Shown here piece after piece: positions 38,436 to 47,337 of a DNA stretch of 64,000 nt. Every line of letters begins with the position of its first letter. Within the stretch, counting starts at the first letter, position 1. The stretch is from positions 348,496 through 412,495 of the forward strand of contig CAWAXG010000031.1 of the NCBI GenBank assembly GCA_963785755.1. The letters are read 5' to 3'. The notes below the pieces were generated by a model. That model was not told the origin of the DNA. It saw nothing but the letters and a program-made list of their open reading frames with translations, and made no database searches. This stretch comes from JACCXG01 sp963785755 (lineage in GTDB: Bacteria > Acidobacteriota > Vicinamibacteria > Vicinamibacterales > 2-12-FULL-66-21). A program made the position numbers and the translations under genes.

Positions 38436-38476
38436 GCGTTATGCTGACCGCGAGACGGCCCTGATGTTTCCTATCG
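38436..38476 (+). repeat. 41-nt conserved motif, copy 1
   Basis: Matches 62779-62819 at 35 of 41 positions, same strand. The core is ACCGCGAGACG-CCCT-ATGTT. It lies between the two divergent kinase genes. In the frame reading RETALMFPI two of the differences between copies are synonymous (CTG/CTA, TTT/TTC), so it may be a coding remnant and not a DNA site. Confidence 0.45.
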
Positions 38477-38610
38477 ACAACGCGATCGGTCAACACCGCT
38501 GAGCGGTCGCAGATCGCAGATACCCTCACTCATGTCGCAGGCCTTCACAAGGTCAAAGCTGGCTTCGATTTCCAGTTCGGATTCAGGTCCGGCCCTATAA
38601 TACGCGCACC

Positions 38611-41220
38611 ATGTCGCTCGCTTCCGGCGATCGGATCGGTCCGTACACCATCACGTCCGCGGTCGGCAGAGGAGGGATGGGCGAAGTATTCAGGGCACGC
38701 GACACGCGGCTGAACCGCGACGTCGCGATCAAGGTCCTGCCCGACCTGTTCGCCGGTGATCGCGATCGTCTCGCGCGGTTCGAGCGCGAAGCGCAAGTCC
38801 TTGCGGCGCTCAATCATCCGAATATCGCGCACGTCCATGGTCTCGAGGAATCGGGCTCCACCCGCGCGCTGGTGATGGAGTTCGTCGACGGGAAGACGCT
38901 CGCCGACTTGATCGCCGCGACGGGCGGGCGCGGGATCCCGGTTGCCGATGCGCTGCCGATCGGACGGCAGATCGCGGAGGCGCTCGACGTCGCTCACGAA
39001 AAGGGCATTGTCCACCGCGACCTGAAGCCGGCCAACATCCTCCTGACCTCGGATGGCACGGTGAAGGTGCTCGACTTCGGGCTCGCCAAGGCGCTCGAGG
39101 CTGCCCCAAACAGCCAGACAGAGCTGATGAACTCCCCCACATTCACCGGCGGCGTCACCGGCGCCGGCGTCGTGCTCGGCACGGCTGCGTACATGGCACC
39201 GGAACAGGCGCGCGGTCTCACCGTCGACAGGCGCGCCGACATCTGGGCGTTCGGTGTCGTGCTCTACGAACTGTTGGCAGGGCGCCGCGCTTTCGACGGC
39301 GAGACCGCGACCGACATCGTCGCGGCCGTGATCACGAGGGAGCCTGACTGGGATCGTCTGCCGCCCTCGCTTCCCGACGCGCTCGTTCGCGTACTGCATC
39401 GCTGCCTTGAAAAGGATCCGAAGCGCCGGATGCGTGACATCGGCGACGCCCGCGCGGAGATCGAGGCGGCATCCGCTCAGTACTCGACGCCGCAGCGTGC
39501 GGCTGCCGTACCGGTGCGGCACGATCGCCGGGGTGTGCCGACGTGGGCGTGGGGCGCAGGCTTCGCGCTGGCGCTCGTGGCGGGCGCGGCCATCGGACGC
39601 TTTCTCCTGACGCCAGCCGGCACGGCATCCACACCGGTTCGCTTCGAGATCATCCTGCCGGAGCGTGCTCGTGCCGTGATGGCGCCGGACGGCAAGAGGC
39701 TGGCCCTCACGTCTTCGCAGGGACTGCTGATCCGCGACCTCGATCGTCTCGAGACGCGCACGCTGCCCGGAACCGATGGTGCCGAGAGCCCGTTCTGGTC
39801 CGAAGACTCGGCGTCACTCGTCTACGGGGCAAAAGGCAAACTGTGGCGCGCCGGCGTCGACGGCAGCACGCCGGTGCCCCTCAGCAGCCTCCCCAGCGGC
39901 GGCTGGGATCACGACGCCGGCGGCGTCTGGACTGCTGACGGCAGTATCGTCTTCACGAACGGCAGTTCACCATTGATGCGTGTGCCTGCGGGGGGCGGTG
40001 ACCCGTCGACGCTCGTACCGGTCAACGCGGCCGAGGAACTCCATTTTCACCACGCCAGCGGACTTCCTGACGATCGCGGCGTGCTCTTCGTCACCCACCG
40101 CAAAGCCGGTGCCGACACGATCGAGCTCTGGACCGGCAGCGAGCGCCGGCAGATCGTGCGCACTGAGGGCTCCGGGCTGGAGCATCCGGTCTATTCGCCG
40201 ACCGGGCACATTCTGTTCTCGCGCGTGTCGTCGAACTCCGGCCTCTGGGCCGTTCCGTTCTCGCTGGCGAGCCTCAGCGTGACCGGAGAGCCGTTCCTCG
40301 TGGACGCCGCCGCGAGCGGCGCGACGATTTCACGCACGATGCGGCTCGCCTACGTACCGCCCAACGGCATCGCGCCGAGCCGTCTCACCTGGTTCGATCG
40401 CGACGGACGGGAGACGGGCCAGCTCGGGGACCTCCATGTTTTCGACTGGATGCTCGCGCTCTCGCCGGATGGCGCGGTCGCGGCCGTTTCCGAATTGACC
40501 GACGATCGATGGGACGTGTGGACCGTCGACCTCAAGACCGGAACGCGCAAGCGCCTGACCGCCGACGGATTCGCGCACAACCCGACGTGGACGCCCGACG
40601 GCCTCAGCATCGTTTACGTCAGCGCGGCGCCCAGGGCCGCACCGGCGCTGAAACGCGTGGCGGCCGATGGGTCTGGCCTCCTCGAGGATCTCGGACCCGG
40701 CAGAGACCCAGGCATCTCGGCCGACGGGCGGTTTGTGCTCTACGGCCGCGACTCCGATCTGTTCTATCGTCCGCTCGGCACCGGCGGCGCCGAGGTGCCG
40801 TTTGCAAAAACGCCCGATCGCGAGGTCGTTCCACGCCTCTCGCCCGACGGCCGCTTCGTCGCGTACGTCAAGCAGGATCCCAACACCCTGGAACGCTTCC
40901 TTTTCGTGAAGCCGTTTCCGTCAGGCGGCGAGCCGGTGGACATCAAGGCGAGCGGCTACGCGCATCGCTGGAGCGCCGACGGACGACGGCTGTTCTTCGC
41001 GACCGACCACGGGATCATGGAAGTCGACGTGCAGACGACGGCGCGGTTCAGGGCAGGCGTTCCGCGGAAGCTGTTCGCCGTCCGGCCGCTCGGCACGAGC
41101 GCCGGATACCCCGGCTTCGACGTGTCCGCCGATGGCCAGCGCTTTCTGACGCTCCAGTCAGAGCCGCAGGCTTCGATCCAGCGCGTCCTCGTCGTCCTGG
41201 ACTTCAAGCCTGAAAAGTAG
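38611..41220 (+). CDS. Receptor Ser/Thr kinase with C-terminal TolB/PD40 propeller
   Basis: Intact, 869 residues. Kinase domain at about 10-280: ITSAVGRGGMGEVFRARD, VAIKVLP (Lys41), IVHRDLKPANILL (Asp137), VLDFGLAKAL (Asp155), GTAAYMAPEQARG. A single transmembrane helix at about 311-330 (WGAGFALALVAGAAIGRFLL). The rest is a beta-propeller with PD40-type units (FWSEDSASLVYGAKG, VWTADGSIVFTNGS, ALSPDGAVAAVSEL, TWTPDGLSIVYVSA, RLSPDGRFVAYVKQ). The architecture matches the large acidobacterial kinase/propeller family; ligand and targets are unknown. Confidence 0.92.
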   Translation: MSLASGDRIGPYTITSAVGRGGMGEVFRARDTRLNRDVAIKVLPDLFAGDRDRLARFEREAQVLAALNHPNIAHVHGLEESGSTRALVMEFVDGKTLADLIAATGGRGIPVADALPIGRQIAEALDVAHEKGIVHRDLKPANILLTSDGTVKVLDFGLAKALEAAPNSQTELMNSPTFTGGVTGAGVVLGTAAYMAPEQARGLTVDRRADIWAFGVVLYELLAGRRAFDGETATDIVAAVITREPDWDRLPPSLPDALVRVLHRCLEKDPKRRMRDIGDARAEIEAASAQYSTPQRAAAVPVRHDRRGVPTWAWGAGFALALVAGAAIGRFLLTPAGTASTPVRFEIILPERARAVMAPDGKRLALTSSQGLLIRDLDRLETRTLPGTDGAESPFWSEDSASLVYGAKGKLWRAGVDGSTPVPLSSLPSGGWDHDAGGVWTADGSIVFTNGSSPLMRVPAGGGDPSTLVPVNAAEELHFHHASGLPDDRGVLFVTHRKAGADTIELWTGSERRQIVRTEGSGLEHPVYSPTGHILFSRVSSNSGLWAVPFSLASLSVTGEPFLVDAAASGATISRTMRLAYVPPNGIAPSRLTWFDRDGRETGQLGDLHVFDWMLALSPDGAVAAVSELTDDRWDVWTVDLKTGTRKRLTADGFAHNPTWTPDGLSIVYVSAAPRAAPALKRVAADGSGLLEDLGPGRDPGISADGRFVLYGRDSDLFYRPLGTGGAEVPFAKTPDREVVPRLSPDGRFVAYVKQDPNTLERFLFVKPFPSGGEPVDIKASGYAHRWSADGRRLFFATDHGIMEVDVQTTARFRAGVPRKLFAVRPLGTSAGYPGFDVSADGQRFLTLQSEPQASIQRVLVVLDFKPEK

Positions 41221-41303
41221 AACGGGCCCCGATTCCCTAGTCCCGGCTCCACGCGTGTCACCTTTTTCCCCCTCGCGACTCCTTTATAGTGGGGTGAAGA
41301 CCA

Positions 41304-41995
41304 TGAATTCAGGCACTGCCGTACCACTCGAGCTGGCGGATCAGTCCAATGAAGAGGATGAAGAGATCGTGCGGCAGGTACTGGCCGGCGACAAGGCGCG
41401 GTTCGGGCTGTTGATGCGGCGCTACAACGAGCGGCTGTATCGCGCCGCCCGGTCGATCACGCGAGACGACCGGGAGGCCGAGGACGTCATCCAGCAGGCG
41501 TACGTGAATGCCTATGCCAACCTGCGGCAGTTCGACGGCCGGGCGCGATTCGGCACCTGGCTCATGCGAATCGCGATTCACGAAGCGCTGTCGCGGGTTC
41601 GCCGCCGCGGCCGGTACGAGCCGTTCGACGATGAAATGTCGAACGTCGAGCCATTTCTGTCCCAGGACTCGCGACAGAGTCCGGAACGGCAGGCCTTCAG
41701 CGGCGAGCTGCGCGAGCTGATCGAGTGGGCGATCGACGGACTGCCCGACGGCGCCCGCGAAGTATTCGTCCTTCGTGAAATCGAGGGACTCAATACTGCC
41801 GAAACGGCGGCAGCGCTCGAGGTCTCCGAAGATGTCGTCAAGACACGCCTGTCGCGCGCCCGCGCGGCGTTGAGACGCATGCTGCTCGAGCACGCCGGCG
41901 CGGCGGCGCCGGACGCCTTCCGGTTCTACCGGCCTCGCTGCGATCGCGTGGTCGACGAGGTCATGCGCCGCATCGCGGACGTGGACCCGATGTGA
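41304..41995 (+). CDS. ECF sigma-70 factor (RpoE-like)
   Basis: 230 residues from the ATG at 41304, preceded by GGGGTGAAG; a GTG at 41255 is the upstream alternative. Region 2: ARFGLLMRRYNERLYRAARS, REAEDVIQQAYVNAYANL, FGTWLMRIAIHEALSRVRRR. Region 4: IDGLPDGAREVFVLREIEGL, NTAETAAALEVSEDVVKTRL. It ends with a short extra tail (RFYRPRCDRVVDEVMRRIAD). There is no adjacent anti-sigma gene. The gap upstream contains GTGTCACCTTTTTCC and, further down, CTTTATAGT, which may be a promoter. Downstream genes are on the other strand. Confidence 0.9.
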
Positions 41996-42008
41996 GCGGC
42001 GCCCGTCA

Positions 42009-42359
42009 TCATTCCACCCGCAGCGTCCCCTTCATGGTCGGGTGAAACAGGCAGACGTAAGGAAACTCGCCTGTCGCCTTCGCGGTATACGTCCACGACT
42101 TGCCTGTCTCGAGCGTCCCGGAATCGAATCGGCCGCGCTCGGAAGTGGCGGTGTGCGGGATGATGTCCTTGTTCACCCAGACGACGGAGTCGCCCGATCG
42201 GATGGTGAGCGTGGCGGGACTGAAGCTCGACCCGTCGATCGAGACGGTGTGGGTGACCGGCTTGCGATCCGCCGTGGTCCTCGAGGCGCCGCCGTAAAGC
42301 AGCGCCGCGAGGGTCATGGCCACGATCGCGAACACGAATGCCCGTGCGGATGTCGACAC
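42009..42359 (-). CDS. Cupredoxin (amicyanin/plastocyanin-like)
   Basis: 116 residues. GTG start at 42359 with a GGAG ribosome site. Signal or anchor helix AFVFAIVAMTLAALLYGG, then a type-1 copper fold: HTVSIDGSSFSPATLTIRSG, VVWVNKDIIPHTATSE (first His ligand), YVCLFHPTMKGTLRVE (Cys, second His and Met ligands). All four copper ligands are present. It should carry electrons in the periplasm. It follows the DUF4142 gene by 10 nt, so they are co-transcribed. Confidence 0.9.
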   Translation of the reverse strand: MSTSARAFVFAIVAMTLAALLYGGASRTTADRKPVTHTVSIDGSSFSPATLTIRSGDSVVWVNKDIIPHTATSERGRFDSGTLETGKSWTYTAKATGEFPYVCLFHPTMKGTLRVE

Positions 42360-42369
42360 GCGGCGCTCC

Positions 42370-42886
42370 TCAGTTCGCGGTCGAAGTGCGGAGGTGCTTG
42401 GCGTGCTCGAGATGGGCGACGAACGCCGGCCGCACCTTGACCAGCAGCGCTTTCAGCTCACCGTTCTTGGCGTTTGGAATCAGCGTCTTGTCGAGCGCGT
42501 CGAGCACCTGCTGGTGGTAGGTGACCTCGTGCTCGATGTACGCCGTATCGAAGGCCGCGCCCTTCAGCGTCTTCAGATGCGCGCGATGCTTCTCTCCGCC
42601 TGCCTCGAGCGCTTTGCTCGTCTCGCTCGGCTCTGGCTTCACGTTCAGCCTGGTAACCAGATCGGCCGCCGCTTTGTTGACGCCGGTGTGGTCGGTGACC
42701 ATGCGCTCGGCGAACTTCTTCACCTCGCCGCTCGCTGCCATGGTCTGCGCGAGCTTGCCCGCATCGATATCGACCTGGTTGGCCGAGACGACGATGCCGG
42801 CGATCTGCGCATCAGTTACCTGCCGGGCTGAGGCTGGGGACCAGGTGAGCAATGCCAACCCGGCAACGAGTACCCGTACGTTTCAT
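42370..42886 (-). CDS. DUF4142 secreted helical protein (frameshift in signal peptide)
   Basis: The fold from VTDAQIAGIVVSANQVDIDA through KKFAERMVTDHTGVNKAAAD to LVKVRPAFVAHLEHAKHL is the DUF4142 ferritin-like four-helix domain. The ATG at 42886 has a perfect AAGGAG site, but the run AAA right after it is one base too long; dropping one A gives MNVRVLVAGLALLTWSPASA, a clean signal peptide. Without that correction the start would be a TTG at 42858. The function of the family is not established. It pairs with the cupredoxin. Confidence 0.8.
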
Positions 42887-42904
42887 CGAAGACACTCCTT
42901 TGAT

Positions 42905-42970
42905 CAAGTAATAAGTAGGAAGTGGCAAGGCACAACGTTGGTGCTTGCTCCTTGCGACTTGCCACTTGCT
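42905..42970. repeat. AAGTGGCAAG word hairpin
   Basis: AAGTAATAAGTAGGAAGTGG and CAAGGCAC on the left face GTGCTTGCTCCTTGCGACTT and GCCACTTGC on the right; GGAAGTGGCAAG and CTTGCCACTT are complementary. It fills the gap between the DUF4142 start and the MFS stop, both on the minus strand. Confidence 0.55.
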
Positions 42971-43016
42971 GATAGATAGAGTGCCGAAGGGAGAGAAGGT
43001 GACGGACGGTTCTGGA

Positions 43017-44147
43017 TCAGGGATTAGGGATGGCGCGCGCACTGACCGTGATCCACGCGAGCATCGCGGCGACCACGACGAACGCGGCCGGCAGGCTCGT
43101 GAGATCGGCGACGAATCCAATCAACGCCGGGCCGACGAGCAGCCCCGCGTAGGCGATCGTGGTGACCGTCGCCAGCGCGATGCCGGGTGGTACGCCAGGA
43201 ACTCGTCCGGTCGCGCTGAACAGCACGGGGACGATGTTGGACGCGCCGAGGCCGATTGCCGCGAAGCCGGCGAGCGCGGCCGCCGTGTGTGGAACCCACG
43301 CGACGCAGAGAAAGCCGGCAGAGCAGAGGAGGCCGCCGAGCCTCAGGATTCGAGCCGCACCGAGCCGATGGGTCAGACGATCGCCGGTCAGGCGTCCCGC
43401 GATCATCGTGACCGAGAACACCGCGTAGCCGACTCCCGCGATCGAGATGTCGACCTGCCGGAGCTCGCGCAGGAACACCGCGCTCCAGTCGAGCACGGCC
43501 CCTTCCGCCAGGAACGCGATGAAGCAGAGCGCGCCGAGGAGCAGGACCCGCGGACTTGGCGCAATCCTGAACGTCGTGGAGACCGCGGAGGCGCCGCGAT
43601 CGGGAAGGAAGCTCGCGTGCTGCGACAGGCCCAGCGCCAGCAACGCGACGGCGAGGCCGGCGGCCGACGCGATCGGCGAGAGCCCGGCCCGCAACATCAG
43701 CGTCATGATCGTGGCGCCCAGCAGGCCGCCGACGCTGAAGAACGCGTGGAACCCCGACATGATCGGCCGTGCCGCGGCGTGCTGGACCGCGATCGCCTGC
43801 GCGTTCATCGCGACGTCCATGGCGCCGAGCGCCGCGCCGAACACGAAGAGCGTGCCCGCGAGCATTGCCGGCGTGACGTGCACGGCGAGCAGCGGCAACG
43901 CGAGGCAGGCGAGGGCAACGGTCGTGACGATGACCGGCCGGCTGCCCCAGTAGTGAATGGCGACGCCCGCCAGCGGCATCGCCACCATCGATCCGCCCCC
44001 GAGCGCCAGCAGAATCAATCCCAGCGCCGCATCGTCCACTGCGAGGTTCGCTTTGGCGAACGGCACGAGGGGAGCCCAGCTCGAGATTGCCGTGCCGCAG
44101 ATGAGGAAGATGATGCTGGTGGCCCGCCGGGCGCCGGTCGTGGTCAC
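43017..44147 (-). CDS. MFS transporter
   Basis: 376 residues from the GTG at 44147. Twelve hydrophobic segments can be traced (TSIIFLICGTAISSWAPLVP, GLILLALGGGSMVAMPLAGV, ALACLALPLLAVHVTPAMLA, LLLGALCFIAFLAEGAVLDW, PALIGFVADLTSLPAAFVVV). A charged loop after helix 2 and the motif GAMDVAMNAQAI fit the fucose-permease / bacilysin-exporter-like MFS group often annotated as YbjJ-like. The substrate is not predictable. Confidence 0.85.
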   Translation of the reverse strand: MTTTGARRATSIIFLICGTAISSWAPLVPFAKANLAVDDAALGLILLALGGGSMVAMPLAGVAIHYWGSRPVIVTTVALACLALPLLAVHVTPAMLAGTLFVFGAALGAMDVAMNAQAIAVQHAAARPIMSGFHAFFSVGGLLGATIMTLMLRAGLSPIASAAGLAVALLALGLSQHASFLPDRGASAVSTTFRIAPSPRVLLLGALCFIAFLAEGAVLDWSAVFLRELRQVDISIAGVGYAVFSVTMIAGRLTGDRLTHRLGAARILRLGGLLCSAGFLCVAWVPHTAAALAGFAAIGLGASNIVPVLFSATGRVPGVPPGIALATVTTIAYAGLLVGPALIGFVADLTSLPAAFVVVAAMLAWITVSARAIPNP

Positions 44148-44233
44148 GTAAGCCGCATGATCGGTACTAGAGCGGTGTTCCCGGGAAGGGTTTGCAGGCC
44201 GGACCCTGTTCCGGCCCGCAGACTGATGCGCTG

Positions 44234-44563
44234 TCAGACGCCCTGCGCTCCTGCCGGCCGAAACGCGACGGTCTTCTTGCAGGCGGCATCGACTTCCTCG
44301 ATGGTGAGCAGGGGAGTGGTCGTGACCTTGACCGTGCCGGACGCATTGGCGGCGAGGCTCAGTGCCAGACCGGACGCGGCGTCGGGCATGTCGGCAATGA
44401 GCACGACGTCGGTGTCGCCGTAGGCGTAATACATCGCTTCGAGCTTGCCCCCCATGCTTTGCAGGACCTGTTGAATCGCCGCCTTGCGGCCGGATCCACC
44501 CTCCTGCAGCAGACCTTTGGTCCCTTCCGCGGTGTACGACGCGGTAATCAGATACTTCGCCAT
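44234..44563 (-). CDS. GYD-domain protein
   Basis: 109 residues. MAKYLITASYTAEGTKGLLQ, GGKLEAMYYAYGDTDVVLIA and LSLAANASGTVKVTTTPLLT are the GYD-domain pattern (dimeric ferredoxin-like small proteins). Start ATG at 44563 with GGAGG five bases upstream; the GTG directly before it is the alternative. The role is unknown. Confidence 0.85.
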   Translation of the reverse strand: MAKYLITASYTAEGTKGLLQEGGSGRKAAIQQVLQSMGGKLEAMYYAYGDTDVVLIADMPDAASGLALSLAANASGTVKVTTTPLLTIEEVDAACKKTVAFRPAGAQGV

Positions 44564-44687
44564 CACGCCCTCCTTGATGTCTTGATGAACACTGTTGAGC
44601 TAGTGACGATACTCCACTTGGACCGTTTCTCCCAACCCGCGAAGCGGTCGCGAAACTGCGCCGGACCTCCTCATATATAGTCCGCGC

Positions 44688-47135
44688 ATGACGATTGCGC
44701 ACGACTGCCGCGCGGCGTTGCGAAACCTTCGGCGAAGCGGCTGGCTGCCCGCCGTCGTGGTGCTCATGCTGGCGGTGGCGATCGGCTCGGTTACCGCGAT
44801 ATTCAGCATCGCGCACGCGGTGCTGCTCCGGCCGCTGCCCATCTCCGATCCCGACCGCGTCGTGCTGCTATGGGGCCAAGACGTTGCGCGGTCGACGCCG
44901 GTGGTGGAAGTGTCGCTGCTCGATCAACGGGCGTGGCGCGCCGGCCAGCGGAGTCTCAGCAGCATCGAGCTCTTCGGATCGGTGAATTGGGGAGAGCTCC
45001 ACGTGACCGCGCCTGTCAAGCCGTTTCGCGCCGTGCGGAACGCGGTCTCGTCGGGATTCTTCGAAGTGTTCGAGACCCGCCCTATCCTCGGACGAACGTT
45101 CAGGCCGGACGACGATCTGCCGAATGCCCCGGGAAGGGTCGTGCTGAGTGGGGATCTGTGGCGGCTGCGGTTCTCATCGGATCCCAACGTCATCGGGCGG
45201 GTGTTGACGGTCGGTCAGGGGAAGAAGGCGAAGGCATTCGAAGTCATCGGCGTGATGCCGCCGGACTTCCGGATTCCTGCGGGTGCGGAGGCCTGGACCC
45301 CGCTCAGGCTCGAGGTCGGCGAGGCGGACAATGTTCGCGCCATGTATGCGGTGGGACGACTGACAGACGGCGCCACTCGAGAGAACGTGGTGGCAGAGCT
45401 TTCAACCATCGCACGCGACGTCGAACGCAAGTCCGGGCATCCTGATACGTCGATGGTCGTCGTGGCGACGCCGCTGCTCACGCACCTGCTCGGCCCCGCA
45501 CGCCCGGCGTTGCTGGCGATCGGCGGGGCGGCCGCCGTGCTGTTGCTCATCGCGTGCGCCAATGCGACGGGGCTGCTGCTGGTGCAGAACGCATCACGGC
45601 GCCGTGAAGTCGCCGTACGGTTGGCGCTCGGTGCCCGTCGCTGGCAGATCGTCCGCCAGCTGCTGTGCGAATCGATCCTGCTGTCGCTGCTGGCCGGCGC
45701 GATCGGCGTCGGGCTCGGCTATGCGATGTTCGACGCGATCGTCGGGCTGGCGCCGATCGATGTGCCCCGGCTCCAGGACGCCGCGATCGACGCTCGCGCG
45801 CTGCTCTTCGCGCTCGGCGTCTGCATCGGAACGGCGGTGATCGTCGGCCTGCTCCCGGCCTGGCAGCACAGCGCCGCCAGTCTCATGGCCGGCCTGCATC
45901 AGCGATCGCAGAGCGGGACGACGGCTCCTTCCTCGGCCCGGTCCAGAAAACTTCTGGTCGCGGCGCAGCTCGCGGCCGCGCTGGTGCTGCTCACGGGAGC
46001 GGGCCTGTTCACGCGCAGCTTCGTCTCGCTGCTGCGGCTCGATCTCGGCTTCGATCCCGGGAACGTCCTCACGTTCAACATCGGCGGCTCGGATTCCACC
46101 GACGGTTCCAAAGAGAAACAGTGGGCGCAGGTCGACGCGATCCTCGAGCGCGCGCGGCAGACACCAGGTGTGATTGCTGCCGGAGCCGTGCTCGCGCGGC
46201 CGTTCGCGCACGGCGTGATCGGCATGGACTCGAGCCTCATCATCGAGGGGCAGCCGCTCGATGACAGAAGCGCCAGCCGCAACCCGAGCGTCAACTGGGA
46301 GGTCGCGACGCCGGATTACTTCCGGGCGATGGACATCCGCCTGCTGCGGGGCAGGGTGTTCAACGACCGGGACACGCAGGACGCACCCGCAGTAGTAGTG
46401 ATTGGCCAGTCACTGGGGGCACGGCTGTGGCCCGGACAGGATCCAGTCGGGCGCCGCCTCATCACCTATGGGGCTCCCGGTGACGAGAAGAATCCCGGAT
46501 GGCAGACCGTCGTCGGCGTGGTGGAGGATGCGCGGTATCGCGAGGTTGAGACGCTGCGCTTCGATCTGTACTTACCCTATCGGCAAGCGCCGAACGCGGT
46601 GGAGCACTTCGTGCTGCGGGTGTCCGGCGATCCGATTGCGGCCGTACCGGCACTCAAAGCCGCGATTGCGTCGCTCGATCCGCGGTTGACCGTCGACGGC
46701 GTGACGACTATGGATGCGATCGTGGCCCGGGCGTTCGCTCCCTGGCGGTTCAGCACGATCGTCGTCTCGGTGTTCAGCTTCATGGCGCTGACGTTCGCGG
46801 CAGTCGGGCTGGCCGCGCTGGTCGCCTACGCCGTGACGCAGCGCACGCGCGAGATCGGCGTCCGTGTCGCGCTCGGCGCGCAGCGGCGCGACGTCGTCGG
46901 TCTGCTGCTGAAGGAAGGGTTCTGGATGACCCTCGGCGGCATCGCGGCCGGCCTGCTGACCGCATGGGCCCTGCGCCGCTCCGTCGCCAGCATGCTGTTC
47001 GGCGTCTCGCCGGAGGACATGACCACGTTCGGCGGCGTGGCGCTGCTGCTCGCCGTCGTGTCGCTGCTGGCCGCCTACCTGCCCGCTCGCCGGGCGGCGC
47101 GGATCGATCCCGTCGTGGCGCTGAGGAGTGAATAG
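44688..47135 (+). CDS. ADOP-type ABC transporter permease (MacB-like, two FtsX domains)
   Basis: 815 residues. N-terminal helix PAVVVLMLAVAIGSVTAIFS followed by AVLLRPLPISDPDRVVLLWG, the signature start of acidobacterial duplicated orphan permeases. A MacB_PCD periplasmic domain (GFFEVFETRPILGRTFRPDD) precedes the first FtsX domain (LLLIACANATGLLLVQNASR, REVAVRLALGARRWQIVRQL). The second half repeats the plan (KLLVAAQLAAALVLLTGAGL, DYFRAMDIRLLRGRVFNDRD, TREIGVRVALGAQRRDVVGL) and ends YLPARRAARIDPVVALRSE. No ATPase gene is adjacent, which is usual for these orphans. CATATATAGT about 15 nt upstream may be the -10 region. Confidence 0.92.
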   Translation: MTIAHDCRAALRNLRRSGWLPAVVVLMLAVAIGSVTAIFSIAHAVLLRPLPISDPDRVVLLWGQDVARSTPVVEVSLLDQRAWRAGQRSLSSIELFGSVNWGELHVTAPVKPFRAVRNAVSSGFFEVFETRPILGRTFRPDDDLPNAPGRVVLSGDLWRLRFSSDPNVIGRVLTVGQGKKAKAFEVIGVMPPDFRIPAGAEAWTPLRLEVGEADNVRAMYAVGRLTDGATRENVVAELSTIARDVERKSGHPDTSMVVVATPLLTHLLGPARPALLAIGGAAAVLLLIACANATGLLLVQNASRRREVAVRLALGARRWQIVRQLLCESILLSLLAGAIGVGLGYAMFDAIVGLAPIDVPRLQDAAIDARALLFALGVCIGTAVIVGLLPAWQHSAASLMAGLHQRSQSGTTAPSSARSRKLLVAAQLAAALVLLTGAGLFTRSFVSLLRLDLGFDPGNVLTFNIGGSDSTDGSKEKQWAQVDAILERARQTPGVIAAGAVLARPFAHGVIGMDSSLIIEGQPLDDRSASRNPSVNWEVATPDYFRAMDIRLLRGRVFNDRDTQDAPAVVVIGQSLGARLWPGQDPVGRRLITYGAPGDEKNPGWQTVVGVVEDARYREVETLRFDLYLPYRQAPNAVEHFVLRVSGDPIAAVPALKAAIASLDPRLTVDGVTTMDAIVARAFAPWRFSTIVVSVFSFMALTFAAVGLAALVAYAVTQRTREIGVRVALGAQRRDVVGLLLKEGFWMTLGGIAAGLLTAWALRRSVASMLFGVSPEDMTTFGGVALLLAVVSLLAAYLPARRAARIDPVVALRSE

Positions 47136-47140
47136 ACTTC

Positions 47141-47165
47141 GGGACTCGGGACTCGGGACTCGGGG
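47141..47165. repeat. GACTCGG word element, three copies
   Basis: GGGACTCGGGACTCGGGACT plus CGGGG, starting 6 nt after the permease stop. The flanks (AATAGACTTC before; GCGGGCGGCTTCGCATGGCC after) match those of the element at 24961, so the unit is longer than the tandem words. Confidence 0.65.
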
Positions 47166-47252
47166 TGGTGAGCGGGCGGCTTCGCATGGCCGCCCGGTGG
47201 ATGCTTCAAGAAATCCTTCGTGCCGGACGTTCTGATGTTCGTAGAGTTCGGC

Positions 47253-47337
47253 GAACGTTCGAACCTTTGAACCCGAACGGTGAAACCCGAAATCCCCTGA
47301 ACCTTTGAACGATTGAACCCCATTGAACCTATGAACC
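47253..47337. repeat. GAACC word element running into the esterase start codon
   Basis: CGAACCTTTGAACCCGAACG, CCTGAACCTTTGAACG, TTGAACCCC, TTGAACCT then ATGAACCG. The ATG of the esterase (47331) lies inside the last word, so the element forms its leader. Confidence 0.6.

Noticed and set aside
42945..44423. 492-residue plus-strand ORF opposite the MFS transporter
   Set aside because: Highly charged shadow translation; the minus strand has twelve membrane helices.
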